Source: Hyphomicrobiales bacterium (GTDB lineage: Bacteria > Pseudomonadota > Alphaproteobacteria > Rhizobiales > Rhizobiaceae). From it: 64,000 bases of DNA. Position numbers and translations under genes: made by a program. The DNA lies in assembly GCA_900466475.1 (NCBI GenBank), contig UBMI01000005.1, positions 124,001-188,000 on the forward strand. Direction: 5' to 3'. Of this stretch, positions 28,779-38,386 are shown one piece after another; the first letter of the stretch is position 1, and each line of letters starts with the position of its first letter. The notes under the pieces are model-generated. The model made no database searches. It saw only the letters and a program-made list of their open reading frames with translations, and was not told the DNA's origin.

Positions 28779-30182
28779 TCACCTGCTAACCCTGAGATTC
28801 GATAGTGAGTTGCCAATCTGCTTGAAGGCGGATTGCAACGCTGCGGTGCTAGGCGAGTTGAAGTAAAATGCGTTCTGGCTCGCGCAACCACGCAGGAGAT
28901 TCTGCGTACTGGTGCCGGGATCGTTGAACGCGATCGTGTAGACGATAACGCCGGCATTCTTCATGGCCGTGCAAACCTTGCTCAGTCGATTGTTGAGTTC
29001 GGTCACTGCCGTGCTGGAATTGCTGGTTCCGAGATTTTTGTCGGCAAGCCAGCCATAGGCGCTGTAGACCTGCTCTGACATCGTGTTTGCACCGTCGGTC
29101 ATGATTACCGCCGCCTTGCTCATATGCGGCGTGTAATAGTCCAGCGGAAGCTTGTATGTCGTCATGTCGCCACCCCAAAGACCGCGCCACTTGGGTGAGA
29201 GCATCCGCCATCCCCAGACGGCTCCGAAGTTGACGTGCGTATTGCCGACCGCCTTCATGGCGTTAATCGCGGAAACGACCTTCGCCTTTTCGGGTGTCAG
29301 CCGCGTGACTTCGGCCGGGCAGTTCTTGTTCGGACCGTTCGTTTCATCGAGCGTCGCGTCATAAGTCTTCTTGCCCTTGCTGTTGACGCTGATCCAGTCG
29401 TTGCCATCGCTGTCTTCCCAGTAGTAGGGCACAATTGGATTGGTGGACGGCACTGTGTCCGAGACATCGTCCACGGTTGCGCTCTGCGCCTCGACACATC
29501 CACCCCATGAGGTTGTTCCCCAGTCGAACGCGGCGAGCGATCCCGCCTGCAGCCAATCCGTGTGCGCCTTTCCGACATTGACCGTCTGCGAGAAAGGAAC
29601 GATTCCGACATAGAGGTTTTCGGCAATGGGCTTGTCGCCATAGAGAATGTCGACGAGCGTATTGGCAGCACTCTTGAGGCTGGTGATACCTGAGCCGGCC
29701 ATAGAGCCGGTGTTGTCCAGCACCAGCGCCAGTTCAAGGCCACTCGTCGAACGCTCGATCACGCTCTCTGCGCTGGTGCTGATCGTCTGGATACCGAGAA
29801 TCTTCATGAGCGATGCCGGTGCGCTGGCGCTCGCCTTTACGGTCAGTGTCTTGTTGTCGCTCGAGATCGTCCAGGTGAGACTGTCGAGCGTCGCGCCGAT
29901 CTGCCCGTCTCCGAAATTAGCCACCGTGAACTTGCGCAGTTGGACATCGATCGTCGCGGTGTCGAGCTTGGCAACGGTAGACAGCGCTCCCGCGTCGATC
30001 GAACGCTGCAGCGTCGAATGCAAGAGCATCAGCCGGGCGGCATCGATGCCGAAGCCGGTAGCACCGATCAGTACGAGACTGACGATGCCAACGAATGGCA
30101 ATACCGCGCCATCTCTGTCCCGGCAAAAACCCGTGATCATGGATCCCAATCCCATTGGATCAATCTTTCTTGCAGCTAGCAT
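28779..30182 (-). CDS. tadG: TadG-like protein with von Willebrand factor A domain
   Basis: This 467-residue protein has the TadE/TadG-like N-terminal helix (VLPFVGIVSLVLIGATGFGID) and a large extracytoplasmic vWA domain. The metal-site motif reads LVLDNTGSMAG, and ADGAN-type acidic residues lie near VIMTDGANTMS. It is the third of three overlapping genes, sharing seven bases with the one upstream. TadG proteins are secreted with the Tad (Flp) pilus machinery. Several in-frame ATGs lie within the first 15 codons, so the start is uncertain. No tad core genes occur in the window. Confidence 0.85.
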   Translation of the reverse strand: MLAARKIDPMGLGSMITGFCRDRDGAVLPFVGIVSLVLIGATGFGIDAARLMLLHSTLQRSIDAGALSTVAKLDTATIDVQLRKFTVANFGDGQIGATLDSLTWTISSDNKTLTVKASASAPASLMKILGIQTISTSAESVIERSTSGLELALVLDNTGSMAGSGITSLKSAANTLVDILYGDKPIAENLYVGIVPFSQTVNVGKAHTDWLQAGSLAAFDWGTTSWGGCVEAQSATVDDVSDTVPSTNPIVPYYWEDSDGNDWISVNSKGKKTYDATLDETNGPNKNCPAEVTRLTPEKAKVVSAINAMKAVGNTHVNFGAVWGWRMLSPKWRGLWGGDMTTYKLPLDYYTPHMSKAAVIMTDGANTMSEQVYSAYGWLADKNLGTSNSSTAVTELNNRLSKVCTAMKNAGVIVYTIAFNDPGTSTQNLLRGCASQNAFYFNSPSTAALQSAFKQIGNSLSNLRVSR

Positions 30183-30769
30183 CCGGGCGCGCTTGTGAGG
30201 CTACCGAGACGGGGACGGAAAACCGCTGTCTCATAGAGTTGCGGTTCGATGGAGATGAAGTTCGAGAATATCGGCGTATGCCGGTAAAAAACCTCGGCGA
30301 CGATAACGTTGTCGGTAGCGTCTAGCGTGAGGTTACCAGGCAGCGTCGCCGCCTTGTTCACGATGCCGATCTTGCTCGTGCTCGGAAGTGCGCCGCCCTT
30401 GCATTGCCAGGCCACGATAGAAGTGGCTCCCCCCGTACGCGATACCGAGGACAGGATGACATAACCGTTCTTGCCGAAGTCGTCGGTTCCCATGATCTCG
30501 GACGTGACCGTGAATATCGATGCAACGTCGGAGGCGGTCAGAGTCTCGTAACGGGAAACCGCGTCGGCGACCGTGGACGCCATCTGCGAGGCCTGGAAAT
30601 GAGATCGCGCATAAAGGGCGATTTCGCCCCCGCCGCAAAAGAGCAGCAGCAACACAGGCATTATGATGGCCATTTCGATTCCGGCAACGCCGTTGTCATC
30701 GCGCACAAGGCGGCGGATGAGGAGAGCCCACTCTCTGGCCGCACGGCATGCGATCTCAATAGGGCTCAT
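30176..30769 (-). CDS. TadE/TadF-like minor pseudopilin
   Basis: This 197-residue protein has a short basic leader, then GVAGIEMAIIMPVLLLLFCGG, a prepilin-like site in which E follows the processing glycine at position +2, and a single membrane helix. The rest is extracytoplasmic. It overlaps the upstream gene by 14 bases and the downstream tadG-like gene by seven, so all three are one transcription unit. Confidence 0.85.
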   Translation of the reverse strand: MSPIEIACRAAREWALLIRRLVRDDNGVAGIEMAIIMPVLLLLFCGGGEIALYARSHFQASQMASTVADAVSRYETLTASDVASIFTVTSEIMGTDDFGKNGYVILSSVSRTGGATSIVAWQCKGGALPSTSKIGIVNKAATLPGNLTLDATDNVIVAEVFYRHTPIFSNFISIEPQLYETAVFRPRLGSLTSAPGC

Positions 30770-31334
30770 TCTGAACCACCGCTGTTGCCGTCAGTTCAAC
30801 GGTGCCGTTGTTGCCGATGAGCCGATTGAGAAAAGGTGTGTGGAACGACCAGGGATAGGTCACCGTGTAGATAACGACCTGTGCCGTGCCACCATAGCCG
30901 CTGGCGCCCTGGTCCTTGTCATAGACGCCGTTACCATTGACGTCCGTAAAGTTCTCGCCGTTGTCTCTGACACCATTGCCATTCTTATCGATAAAAGGCT
31001 CCGGCTTTTTCAGAGCGTCAAAGCTCTTGTAGGAGAGGCTCGTGATAACGAGCTTGTCGGCATCCATTATGACCCCAGCTTCAGATCTGATTTTCTGCTT
31101 CACGGTCGCGTCCTGAGTGGACTTTTCCGAGATGAAGCCCGTCCTGCCCGTTCTTGCAGCGTCATAAGTCGCGTTCTTCAAAAGGATGTCGGCGGCAAAC
31201 GCGATTCCCGTCTCGATAATGGCGAACATGATGAAGATCAGGACGGGAGCGATGATCGCGAATTCAACGGCAGTGGCGCCCTCTTCAGACGCACGAAATC
31301 GTCCGATCGCGAGACCTCTCAAAACACACCTCAT
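30756..31334 (-). CDS. tadE: TadE-like minor pseudopilin
   Basis: This 192-residue protein opens with a basic leader and the TadE signature EGATAVEFAIIAPVLIFIMF, where G-A-T-A-V-E-F forms the prepilin-peptidase site and the hydrophobic helix. The C-terminal part lies outside and contains an acidic, EF-hand-like run (DKNGNGVRDNGENFTDVNG). This is the first gene of the three-gene Tad unit. The ribosome site (GGTGG) is weak. Confidence 0.87.
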   Translation of the reverse strand: MRCVLRGLAIGRFRASEEGATAVEFAIIAPVLIFIMFAIIETGIAFAADILLKNATYDAARTGRTGFISEKSTQDATVKQKIRSEAGVIMDADKLVITSLSYKSFDALKKPEPFIDKNGNGVRDNGENFTDVNGNGVYDKDQGASGYGGTAQVVIYTVTYPWSFHTPFLNRLIGNNGTVELTATAVVQNEPY

Positions 31335-31900
31335 CCACCGAATTATTCAACCTGAGGAAGCAGTATCGCCGGAATGTTCACAACGTTCTAAAAGAAACGA
31401 TCACATTTTATGCAACCAAGGCTTAGCACTATAAAACTGCGTTTCCCGGATAGGCTTTGCTGAACCGATAGGGGAAACTGACCGATGTTTGACGAGTGTG
31501 TCGCTGGGTGCCGGCCTCACCGCATACCCGAAAAACGTACGCCGATGACGAAGTCGTTTTTGCAAATGCCACCAGCCATGAACGCTTCGCTGCGATTGAA
31601 GCCACAATCAGGGGCTGGAGCAACAGGGAATCCTGCTCCTAACCTAGCTCCTTGACCTAAATCCGTTGGGTTCGCATTGATGATATCTTGGCCAGACTGC
31701 GAGCAGCATGGCTTGATGATAGTGCCTAAATGAATGATGTCATCGGTGGCGCTGCTTTCGATATGAGGACGAAAGCTGGCTGTCGACCATTTCGCATGAT
31801 GTCCAAGCCGACCCGCAGAAAGCGCAGCGCCATGACTGTGTCATTGATCCAGTGGCACAGGTGCCGTTCCCCCGCTAGGGCGAAGAAGCAAAGCCATAGC
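31335..31900. other. Longest gene-free stretch of the window
   Basis: These 566 bases lie between the Tad unit and the phosphodiesterase gene. Short open frames on both strands have no ribosome site and match nothing I know. The right part contains the 3' flank of the transport operon but no clear terminator hairpin. The Tad promoter must lie near 31340-31440. Confidence 0.4.
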
Positions 31901-32644
31901 TCACGCAGCGATGCCGGCACGCAGTTTCAGCGCCAGATCCGGGCTGTCCGAGGTCAAGCTGCCGATGCCGCGTTCCAGCCAGTGGCGGATGCCGGGCTCG
32001 TCGTTGAGGGTCCAGACGCAGAGCCGTTCCATTGGCAGCCGGCTGCGGATCAGGTCCCATTCCGCTTCCATCAGCTCGTGATGGATAGCAATGATCTCCA
32101 CCAGCTCGTCCACGCGGTCGATGAAGGCGGCAAGCCCGCCCTGCTTTTCGGCCCAGGCGGCATTGACGGAAACGAGGCGCGAAACATCAGGCGCATGCAG
32201 GCGGCAATCCTTCAGCACCGAAGTATCGAAGGAGGTCAGGTAGGAACGTTTGCCGACACCGAAACGGCCGAGCTCGGCTGCGACGCGTGCTGCAATATCA
32301 GGATAGGGCGTGCCGGTCTCGTCGATCTTGATCTCGACATGCAGGTCGATGCCCTCGTTTGCGGCAAGCACGCCGAGCACATCGGCGAGCGTCGGGATCG
32401 CCTCGTCCGTACCTTTCAGCAGGGTCGCCTTGCGGGCCTCCCCCGACAGGTCCTGCACCGGGCCTGCGCCTTCGGCAGTGCGCTCCAGTGTGGCGTCGTG
32501 GATGACGACGAGCTCGCCCGATCGCGTCAGGTGCACGTCGAATTCGATGGCGTCGACGCCGAGCGTGATCGCATTGCGGAAGCCAGTGAGCGAGTTTTCG
32601 GGCCAGAGGTTGCGGGCGCCGCGATGGCCGGTGATGAGCGTCAT
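31901..32644 (-). CDS. Glycerophosphodiester phosphodiesterase (UgpQ/GDPD family)
   Basis: This 247-residue GDPD-fold enzyme starts with the catalytic HRG (TGHRGARNLWPEN) and continues with AIEFDVHLTRSGELVVIHD, which supplies the metal-binding E, D and second catalytic H. No signal peptide is present, so it should act on imported phosphodiesters in the cytoplasm. It is the last gene of the transporter operon, 32 bases after a permease gene. In the agrocinopine system the AccF phosphodiesterase occupies a similar role, so the true substrate may be a sugar phosphodiester rather than glycerophosphocholine. Confidence 0.9.
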   Translation of the reverse strand: MTLITGHRGARNLWPENSLTGFRNAITLGVDAIEFDVHLTRSGELVVIHDATLERTAEGAGPVQDLSGEARKATLLKGTDEAIPTLADVLGVLAANEGIDLHVEIKIDETGTPYPDIAARVAAELGRFGVGKRSYLTSFDTSVLKDCRLHAPDVSRLVSVNAAWAEKQGGLAAFIDRVDELVEIIAIHHELMEAEWDLIRSRLPMERLCVWTLNDEPGIRHWLERGIGSLTSDSPDLALKLRAGIAA

Positions 32645-32676
32645 GGAAATTCCTTCAGTATATTGATTTCACAGCA

Positions 32677-33555
32677 CTAGCGGATCGTCGGGTCGAGCTT
32701 GTCGCGCAACCAGTCACCGACGAGCGAGATCGAAAGCGTCGTCAGCATGATCACGGCGGCGGGCGCCAGCATGATCCAGGGCGCTCGCGTCAGATATTCG
32801 CGTCCGAAGCCCACCATGTTACCGAGGCTGGTTTCGGGCGGCTGCACGCCGAGGCCGAGGAAGGAGAGCCCGCTTTCCATCAGGATGATTTCCGGGAATG
32901 TGAGGGTCATGGAAACGATCAGCGTCGAGGCGACGTTTGGCAGGATATGATGCAGGTAAACGCGCGAAGGCGTCGCACCGAGCTGCACCACCGCCGCCGC
33001 ATAGCCCTGGGCGCCGGCGGAGATCGCAAGGCCGCGGGCGATGCGCGCATAACGTTCCCAGCCGTAGAAACCCATGAGGCAGACGAGCAGCAGCATGGAG
33101 GAACCGAAAAAGGCCAGCACTGCCAGCGACATAATGAGGAAGGGAAGAGCGGCCTGGAAATCGGCGAGCATCAGGACCAGATGCTCCACGAACCCGCGGA
33201 ACCGCGCCGCGAGGAACCCGAGCAGTGTGCCGAAGAGCGCCGAGAGGATCGTCGCGCCGAAGGCGATGACGAGCGACACCCGGATCGACTGGATGAGGCG
33301 CGAAAGTACGTCGCGGCCGAGTTCGTCGGTGCCGAGCAGATGCTTGAGCTCGCCCGGCGCCGAAAGCCGGCTGCCGAGATCCATGGCGGTGATGTTGAAC
33401 GGGCGGATATAGTCGGCGAACACGGCGGTCAGGACCATGGCCGCAAGCCACAGCAGACCGAAGGCCACCGACAGCGGGACGTTGCGGCGCAGGAAGGAGA
33501 TGAGCCGGTTGGGCTTTCCGGAAGCCGGCGTTGCGGCGAGATCTACAGTAGCCAT
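32677..33555 (-). CDS. ABC transporter permease, DppC/OppC family
   Basis: This 292-residue permease of the peptide/opine/nickel family has an N-terminal membrane helix, a soluble loop containing HLLGTDELGRDVLSRLI (the DppC hallmark), and the channel domain with five more helices. The ATG at 33555 has the ribosome site AGGAGAAA. It pairs with the DppB-like protein encoded just upstream. Confidence 0.93.
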   Translation of the reverse strand: MATVDLAATPASGKPNRLISFLRRNVPLSVAFGLLWLAAMVLTAVFADYIRPFNITAMDLGSRLSAPGELKHLLGTDELGRDVLSRLIQSIRVSLVIAFGATILSALFGTLLGFLAARFRGFVEHLVLMLADFQAALPFLIMSLAVLAFFGSSMLLLVCLMGFYGWERYARIARGLAISAGAQGYAAAVVQLGATPSRVYLHHILPNVASTLIVSMTLTFPEIILMESGLSFLGLGVQPPETSLGNMVGFGREYLTRAPWIMLAPAAVIMLTTLSISLVGDWLRDKLDPTIR

Positions 33556-33564
33556 CGGTTTCTC

Positions 33565-34494
33565 CTAATGTCCGGCCGCATGCGAGCGAAGGCGCGGATC
33601 GAGCCAGCCGTAGAGCAGGTCGACGACGAGGTTCGATACGACCATGGCGACGGCGATGATCAGCAGGATGCATTGCACGACCGCGAGATCGCGATTGGTG
33701 ACCGAGACTACCAGCAGGCGGCCGATGCCGGGCCAGGAAAAGATCGATTCCACCACGACTGCACCCGCAATCAGCGAACCGACCATGAAGCCGACGATTG
33801 TGACGATCGGCACCGCCGCATTGGGCAATGCATGGTTCCAGACCACGTCGCGCCATGTCAGCCCCTTGGCCGAGGCGGTGCGGATATAGGGCTGGCCCAT
33901 CACCTCGATCATGGCGCTGCGCGAAAAGCGGGCGAGGATGCCGATGCCGCCAATGCTCATCGTCAGCGTCGGCAATATGCCGTGCATCCAGGTATCCTGC
34001 CCGCCCGAGGGCAACCAGCCAAGGATGACCGAGAAGATCAGCACGAGCAGCAGACCCATGACGAAGGAGGGAATGGTAAAGCCAAGGACGGCAAGCAGGA
34101 TGACGCCACGGTCGGAAAAACTCTGCCGGTGCAGCGCCGCATAGACGCCGGAGGGAATGCCGAAGATGAGCTTGAGGATGAGCGCCGGGATGGTCAATTG
34201 CAGCGTCGCCGGCACGCGTTCCAGCACGAGGTTCAGTGCGGACGCCTTGTCGCGCATCGAGACGCCGAAATCGCCGGTAAAGATCGACTTGATATAGGCG
34301 AGATATTGAATCCACAGCGGCTGGTCGAGGCCCCATGCCTTGCGGAAGGCATCGACCGCCTCCTTCGGCACATCAGGCCCGAGCATGACAGTTGCGGGAT
34401 CGCCCGACATGCGCAGCACGACGAAGGCGAAGGTGACGACCGCCATGATGGTCAGGAGAGCACGGAACAGGCGCACGAGAACGAAACGGATCAT
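33565..34494 (-). CDS. ABC transporter permease, DppB/OppB family
   Basis: This 309-residue permease starts MIRFVLVRLFRALLTIMAVV, the usual first helix of DppB proteins, and carries LGLDQPLWIQYLAYIKSIFTGDFG in split form around residues 55-80 as the periplasmic loop. The rest forms five further helices, with the EAA-like docking loop near TASAKGLTWRDVVWNHALP. The ribosome site is GGGGAGGG. A cytoplasmic ATPase pair and a binding protein are encoded upstream in the same operon. Confidence 0.93.
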   Translation of the reverse strand: MIRFVLVRLFRALLTIMAVVTFAFVVLRMSGDPATVMLGPDVPKEAVDAFRKAWGLDQPLWIQYLAYIKSIFTGDFGVSMRDKASALNLVLERVPATLQLTIPALILKLIFGIPSGVYAALHRQSFSDRGVILLAVLGFTIPSFVMGLLLVLIFSVILGWLPSGGQDTWMHGILPTLTMSIGGIGILARFSRSAMIEVMGQPYIRTASAKGLTWRDVVWNHALPNAAVPIVTIVGFMVGSLIAGAVVVESIFSWPGIGRLLVVSVTNRDLAVVQCILLIIAVAMVVSNLVVDLLYGWLDPRLRSHAAGH

Positions 34495-34505
34495 GGAACC
34501 CTCCC

Positions 34506-35489
34506 CTATGCCGCGACCGGCGTGGTTTCGCCCGCCACGACATGGCAGGCCGCGGTACGGCCCCCGCCGATATCTTTGAGTTCCGGCACGACGGAACGGC
34601 AGATCTCCCGCGCCAGCGGACAGCGTGGGTGGAAGGCGCAGCCGGAGGGGCGGCTCGCCGGGTTCGGCGGCTCGCCCTGCAGGACGACACGGCCTTCGAG
34701 CGGCTTGCCGGGAACGGGCACGCTGGATACCAGCGCCTTCGTATAGGGATGCTGCGGGGCGCGGAAGATAACGTCGGAAGAAGCCTCCTCGACGATGCGG
34801 CCGAGATACATGACCGCGACACGGTCGGCGATGTTGCGCACCACCTTCAGGTCGTGGCTGATGAAGACCATGGCAATGCCGTTTTTCTCTTGCAGATCGC
34901 GCATCATGTTGACGACCTGCGCCTGGATGGAGACATCGAGCGCCGACACCGGCTCATCGCAGACGAGCAGCTTCGGCCGCGACGCGAGCGCCCGGGCGAT
35001 CACGGCGCGCTGGCGCTGGCCGCCCGATAGCTCGTGAGGATAACGATCGGCCTGGTCGGGGCGCAGGCCGACGGCCCTCATCAGTTCCGTCACCCGGTCA
35101 GTCTGGTGCTGTCTGGGAATGAGCTTGTGGATATCGAGCGGCTCGGCGATCTGCCTGGCAATCGTCACGCGGCGGTCAAGTGCGGCGAGCGGGTCCTGGA
35201 ACACGAGCTGCATCTTCGCGCGCAGTGCCCGCCATTCCCCGGAGTTTCGCACCGGCATCGGCTGCTCCTGAAAGCGCACGCTTCCTTGCTGCGCATCATC
35301 GATGCCGAGCAGCATACGACCGAGCGTCGATTTGCCGGAGCCGGATTCGCCGACGATGCCGAGCGTTTCTCCCGCCACGACCGACAGCGAAACGCCGTCT
35401 ACGGCGCGCACCGGCGCCGGCCGGCCGAACAGCCCGTGACGGATCTGATAGATGCGGACGAGATCATGGGCTTCGATGAGCGGCGTCAT
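34506..35489 (-). CDS. ABC transporter ATPase, DppF/OppF family
   Basis: This 327-residue ATPase has Walker [10 protein letters not shown], signature [15 protein letters not shown], Walker [13 protein letters not shown], and a C-terminal oligopeptide-transporter extension with the cysteine pattern [14 protein letters not shown], often an iron-sulphur-like motif in this family. ATG 35489 overlaps the stop of the upstream ATPase gene by four bases; a 49-codon longer frame reaches into that gene and is rejected. Confidence 0.93.
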   Translation of the reverse strand: MTPLIEAHDLVRIYQIRHGLFGRPAPVRAVDGVSLSVVAGETLGIVGESGSGKSTLGRMLLGIDDAQQGSVRFQEQPMPVRNSGEWRALRAKMQLVFQDPLAALDRRVTIARQIAEPLDIHKLIPRQHQTDRVTELMRAVGLRPDQADRYPHELSGGQRQRAVIARALASRPKLLVCDEPVSALDVSIQAQVVNMMRDLQEKNGIAMVFISHDLKVVRNIADRVAVMYLGRIVEEASSDVIFRAPQHPYTKALVSSVPVPGKPLEGRVVLQGEPPNPASRPSGCAFHPRCPLAREICRSVVPELKDIGGGRTAACHVVAGETTPVAA

Positions 35490-36502
35490 TGCAGCAGGCC
35501 TTCGGCGATACGGGACGACCGGGTCTCGACGGCAGCCGCGACAGGCACCGGCCGTACGCAGGCGAGCTTGCGGCCGCCATCGAACGAAACGAGCGGCGGC
35601 TGCTCGCTGCGACAGGCCTCGACGGCGCGCGGACACCGCGGCGAGAAGGAACAGCCCTCCGGCAGATGTTTCGGATTGGGAACGGTTCCGGGAATGGGGA
35701 TCAGCCGTTCGCGGCCGCCGTCGAGGCGCGGAATGGCATCGAACAGGCCGCGCGTATAGGGGTGGCGCGGCTCGGAGAAGAGCTGTTCGACACTGCCCTC
35801 CTCCACGATGCGTCCGGCGTACATGACGCAGACGCGCTCGCAGACCTGGCTGACGGCGCCGAGATCATGGCTGATGAAAACGGTCGCCATGCCTGTTTCG
35901 GCACGCAGACGGATCAAGAGATCGAGGATCTGCGCCTGGATCGTCGCATCGAGCGCGGTGGTCGGTTCGTCGGCAATCAGAAGGTCGGGCTGGCCGGCCA
36001 GCGCCATCGCAATCATCAGGCGCTGGCACTGGCCGCCGGAAAATTCATGCGGATAGAGATCGAAGCGGCGGCGCGAATCGGGAATGCCGACCATATCGAT
36101 CAGCCGCAGCGCCTCGGCCTTTGCCGCCTCGCCGCGCAGGCCGCGATGGACCGACAACGCCTCGGAAATCTGCCGCCCGATGCGCAGCACCGGATTGAGC
36201 GAGCTGGACGGGTCCTGAAAGATCATGGCGATGCGGCTGCCGCGCACGCTTTCGAGCACCGCGCGCGATCCGCCGATGAGTTCGCGACCTTCGATTTGCA
36301 CTGAGCCGGAAACGCGGGCCTTGCCGGGCAGCAGGCCGAGGGCCGCGAGCCACGTGACCGACTTGCCGCAGCCGGATTCGCCGACGAGGCCGAGCGCCTC
36401 GCCTTTGCCGACATCGAGATCGATGCCGTGGAGAACCTGCACGCCGTCGAAGGCGACCGTCAGGTCACGCAGTTCCACGAGATTGGAGCCGGTCGCGCCC
36501 AT
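35486..36502 (-). CDS. ABC transporter ATPase, DppD/OppD family
   Basis: This 338-residue ATPase carries Walker A GESGCGKSV, signature FSGGQCQRLMIAMAL, Walker B LLIADEPTTALD and the C-terminal CSFSPRCPRAVEAC cluster. Walker A ends in Ser-Val rather than the usual Ser/Thr-Thr, which is common in DppD subunits. It forms a heterodimer with the following ATPase, to which it is translationally coupled. Confidence 0.93.
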   Translation of the reverse strand: MGATGSNLVELRDLTVAFDGVQVLHGIDLDVGKGEALGLVGESGCGKSVTWLAALGLLPGKARVSGSVQIEGRELIGGSRAVLESVRGSRIAMIFQDPSSSLNPVLRIGRQISEALSVHRGLRGEAAKAEALRLIDMVGIPDSRRRFDLYPHEFSGGQCQRLMIAMALAGQPDLLIADEPTTALDATIQAQILDLLIRLRAETGMATVFISHDLGAVSQVCERVCVMYAGRIVEEGSVEQLFSEPRHPYTRGLFDAIPRLDGGRERLIPIPGTVPNPKHLPEGCSFSPRCPRAVEACRSEQPPLVSFDGGRKLACVRPVPVAAAVETRSSRIAEGLLQ

Positions 36503-36584
36503 CTTTCATCCCCGCTTTTCGCTTGCACCAAAAAGACGATCCCCGGCAGCGCTTCAGCCGCCGGAGACCGGAGTGACGGACCGA

Positions 36585-38219
36585 TCAGATCGACCAGTTT
36601 GCGGCGCGGAAGTCCATGGCGAAGGCCGGAGCGGCCTTCCACTTCAGCGAGGACTTCATGCCGGTGAAGACGGCATTCTGGTGCAGGACCTGATAGACCG
36701 GGTCTTCGCGCTCGCAGATTTCCAGCATGCGGGCGATGGCCTTCTTGCGCTGTGCACGGTCGGTGGAGGTTTCCATGACGACGGCGAGCTTGTTCATCTC
36801 CTCGTTCGTCCAGTCCTTCTTCTGCTGCACTTCGCCGTTCGGGCCGAACTGCACGATCATCGGCGTGATCGGATCGTTGATCGTGTTGGAGGCCGACCAG
36901 TCGCGCACGCCCTTGACACCTGCCGGGTCGTGGATCTGTGCCCAGTTTTCCTTCATCTCGATCTCGACGTTGAGGCCGACCTGCTTCCACATCTCGACCA
37001 TGATCTGGCCGTTGGCCGTCTGGTTCGTGTAGTAGTTGTTGAGCAGGCGGTAGGGGATCGCATCGCCCTTGTAGTTGGCCTGCTTGAGGAGGTCCTTGGC
37101 GAGATTGGGATCGTAAGCCGGGGGCGCCCAGCCTTCGATGAACATATCACCGTTTCGGAAGGATTCGAACTGCAGGCCGGCCGGGATGACCGTCTTGCCG
37201 GCCCAGAGTGCATCGACGATCGCCTGGCGGTCGATGGCATGGGTCATGGCACGGCGAACCAGCGGGTTGGCGAGGATCTCATTCTGGGTGTTGAAGACCG
37301 AAATGCGGTGGTTCCAGATTGTCGAGTTCTGGATCTCGTAACCAGGAGCGGCCTGAACGGCGGCGATCTGATCCGGCGGCAGGTCGCAGGCGAAGTCGTA
37401 TTCGCCGGACAGCAGGCCGTTGACGCGCGAGGCGACCTCAGGAACTTCCACGAAGCGGATCTGCTCGAGCGGCGGGCGGCCGCCCCAATATTCGTCGAAG
37501 GCGACGAGCGTCAGCGAAACGTCCGGCTTGTACTCGCCGACCATGTAGGGGCCGGTCGTGATCGGTTTGCGCGACCATTCCGTGAAGGTTGCGGCTTCAT
37601 CCCAGGCGCGGCGGTTGGTGATCTGGCTACCGCCGGAATAGAGGCGGCCTTCCAGCGTCACGTCAGGCGTGGCGTTGTGCAGGCGCACGGTGTACTTGTC
37701 GACGATCTCGATACCGGCGAGCGCCGGCCACAGGCGACGTCCGACGCCGGGAACGGTTGCGGGCAGTTCCTTGGCGGTCGCAGGCTTGTGGTCGGCTTCG
37801 AAAATGGTCTTGCCGCCGGCCGGTTCCGTGTTGCCGAATACGCGCTCCTTGGAGAAGGAGAAGGCGACATCCTCGGCGGTCATTTCGTCGCCGTTGTGGA
37901 ACTTGACGCCCTGGCGCAGCTTCAGTTCGAGCGTCTTGTCGTCGATACGCTTCCATTCGGTCGCAAGACCTGGAACCGGGCCCTGGTTGCCCATCCAATC
38001 GCGCAGGATCAGGCCTTCCCAGAGGTTCGGGAAGAAGATGCGCTCGCCGACGTTCGACTGCTCGTGATAGACGTCGAGCGAATTGTTGTTGGTGATCTTC
38101 TGCACCGCGATGGTGATGGAAGGACGCTTTGCCTGGCTGAAAGCCATGCGCGGCAGAATGAGCGTGCCGGCGGTGGCGCCGAGCAGACCGAGCGCGCTGC
38201 GTCGATTGATCGATATCAT
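36585..38219 (-). CDS. Family-5 periplasmic solute-binding protein (SBP_bac_5)
   Basis: This 544-residue protein is related to dipeptide, nickel and agrocinopine-binding proteins. The signal peptide starts MISINRRSALGLLG, with a twin-arginine-like RR pair before the hydrophobic stretch. ATG 38219 has AAGGAG upstream; a longer frame to 38372 has none. The family pattern KLRQGVKFHNGDEMTAEDV is present near residue 100. The operon's phosphodiesterase and phosphatase suggest that the ligand carries a phosphodiester, not a peptide. That is inference; the binding pocket cannot be read from sequence. Confidence 0.92.
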   Translation of the reverse strand: MISINRRSALGLLGATAGTLILPRMAFSQAKRPSITIAVQKITNNNSLDVYHEQSNVGERIFFPNLWEGLILRDWMGNQGPVPGLATEWKRIDDKTLELKLRQGVKFHNGDEMTAEDVAFSFSKERVFGNTEPAGGKTIFEADHKPATAKELPATVPGVGRRLWPALAGIEIVDKYTVRLHNATPDVTLEGRLYSGGSQITNRRAWDEAATFTEWSRKPITTGPYMVGEYKPDVSLTLVAFDEYWGGRPPLEQIRFVEVPEVASRVNGLLSGEYDFACDLPPDQIAAVQAAPGYEIQNSTIWNHRISVFNTQNEILANPLVRRAMTHAIDRQAIVDALWAGKTVIPAGLQFESFRNGDMFIEGWAPPAYDPNLAKDLLKQANYKGDAIPYRLLNNYYTNQTANGQIMVEMWKQVGLNVEIEMKENWAQIHDPAGVKGVRDWSASNTINDPITPMIVQFGPNGEVQQKKDWTNEEMNKLAVVMETSTDRAQRKKAIARMLEICEREDPVYQVLHQNAVFTGMKSSLKWKAAPAFAMDFRAANWSI

Positions 38220-38386
38220 CGGAAACTCCTTGTGTCTTGACCGGCGGGCCCCCGGCTCGCGGTCTTGGTTCTTAGGATCAGCTCCATGTCGCCTGATTGA
38301 CGGCTTCATGAAGTTTCGGTTACAGCCGCCCGTCGCGGACGCCGCGAAGAGCCATTCCAGCGCGCGAAGCATCGGCCTGCGCGAGA

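Noticed and set aside
32947..34746. A 599-codon plus-strand frame opposite the permease genes
   Set aside because: The translation is rich in His, Arg, Asp and Gln without hydrophobic structure, and the minus-strand permeases are unmistakable.
31901..38219. Plain dipeptide transporter operon (dppABCDF)
   Set aside because: Phosphodiesterase and phosphatase genes inside the operon, and a SorC regulator, fit a phosphodiester substrate better.
36225..38240. A 671-codon plus-strand frame opposite the binding-protein gene
   Set aside because: Antisense shadow of a clear family-5 binding protein; no ribosome site.
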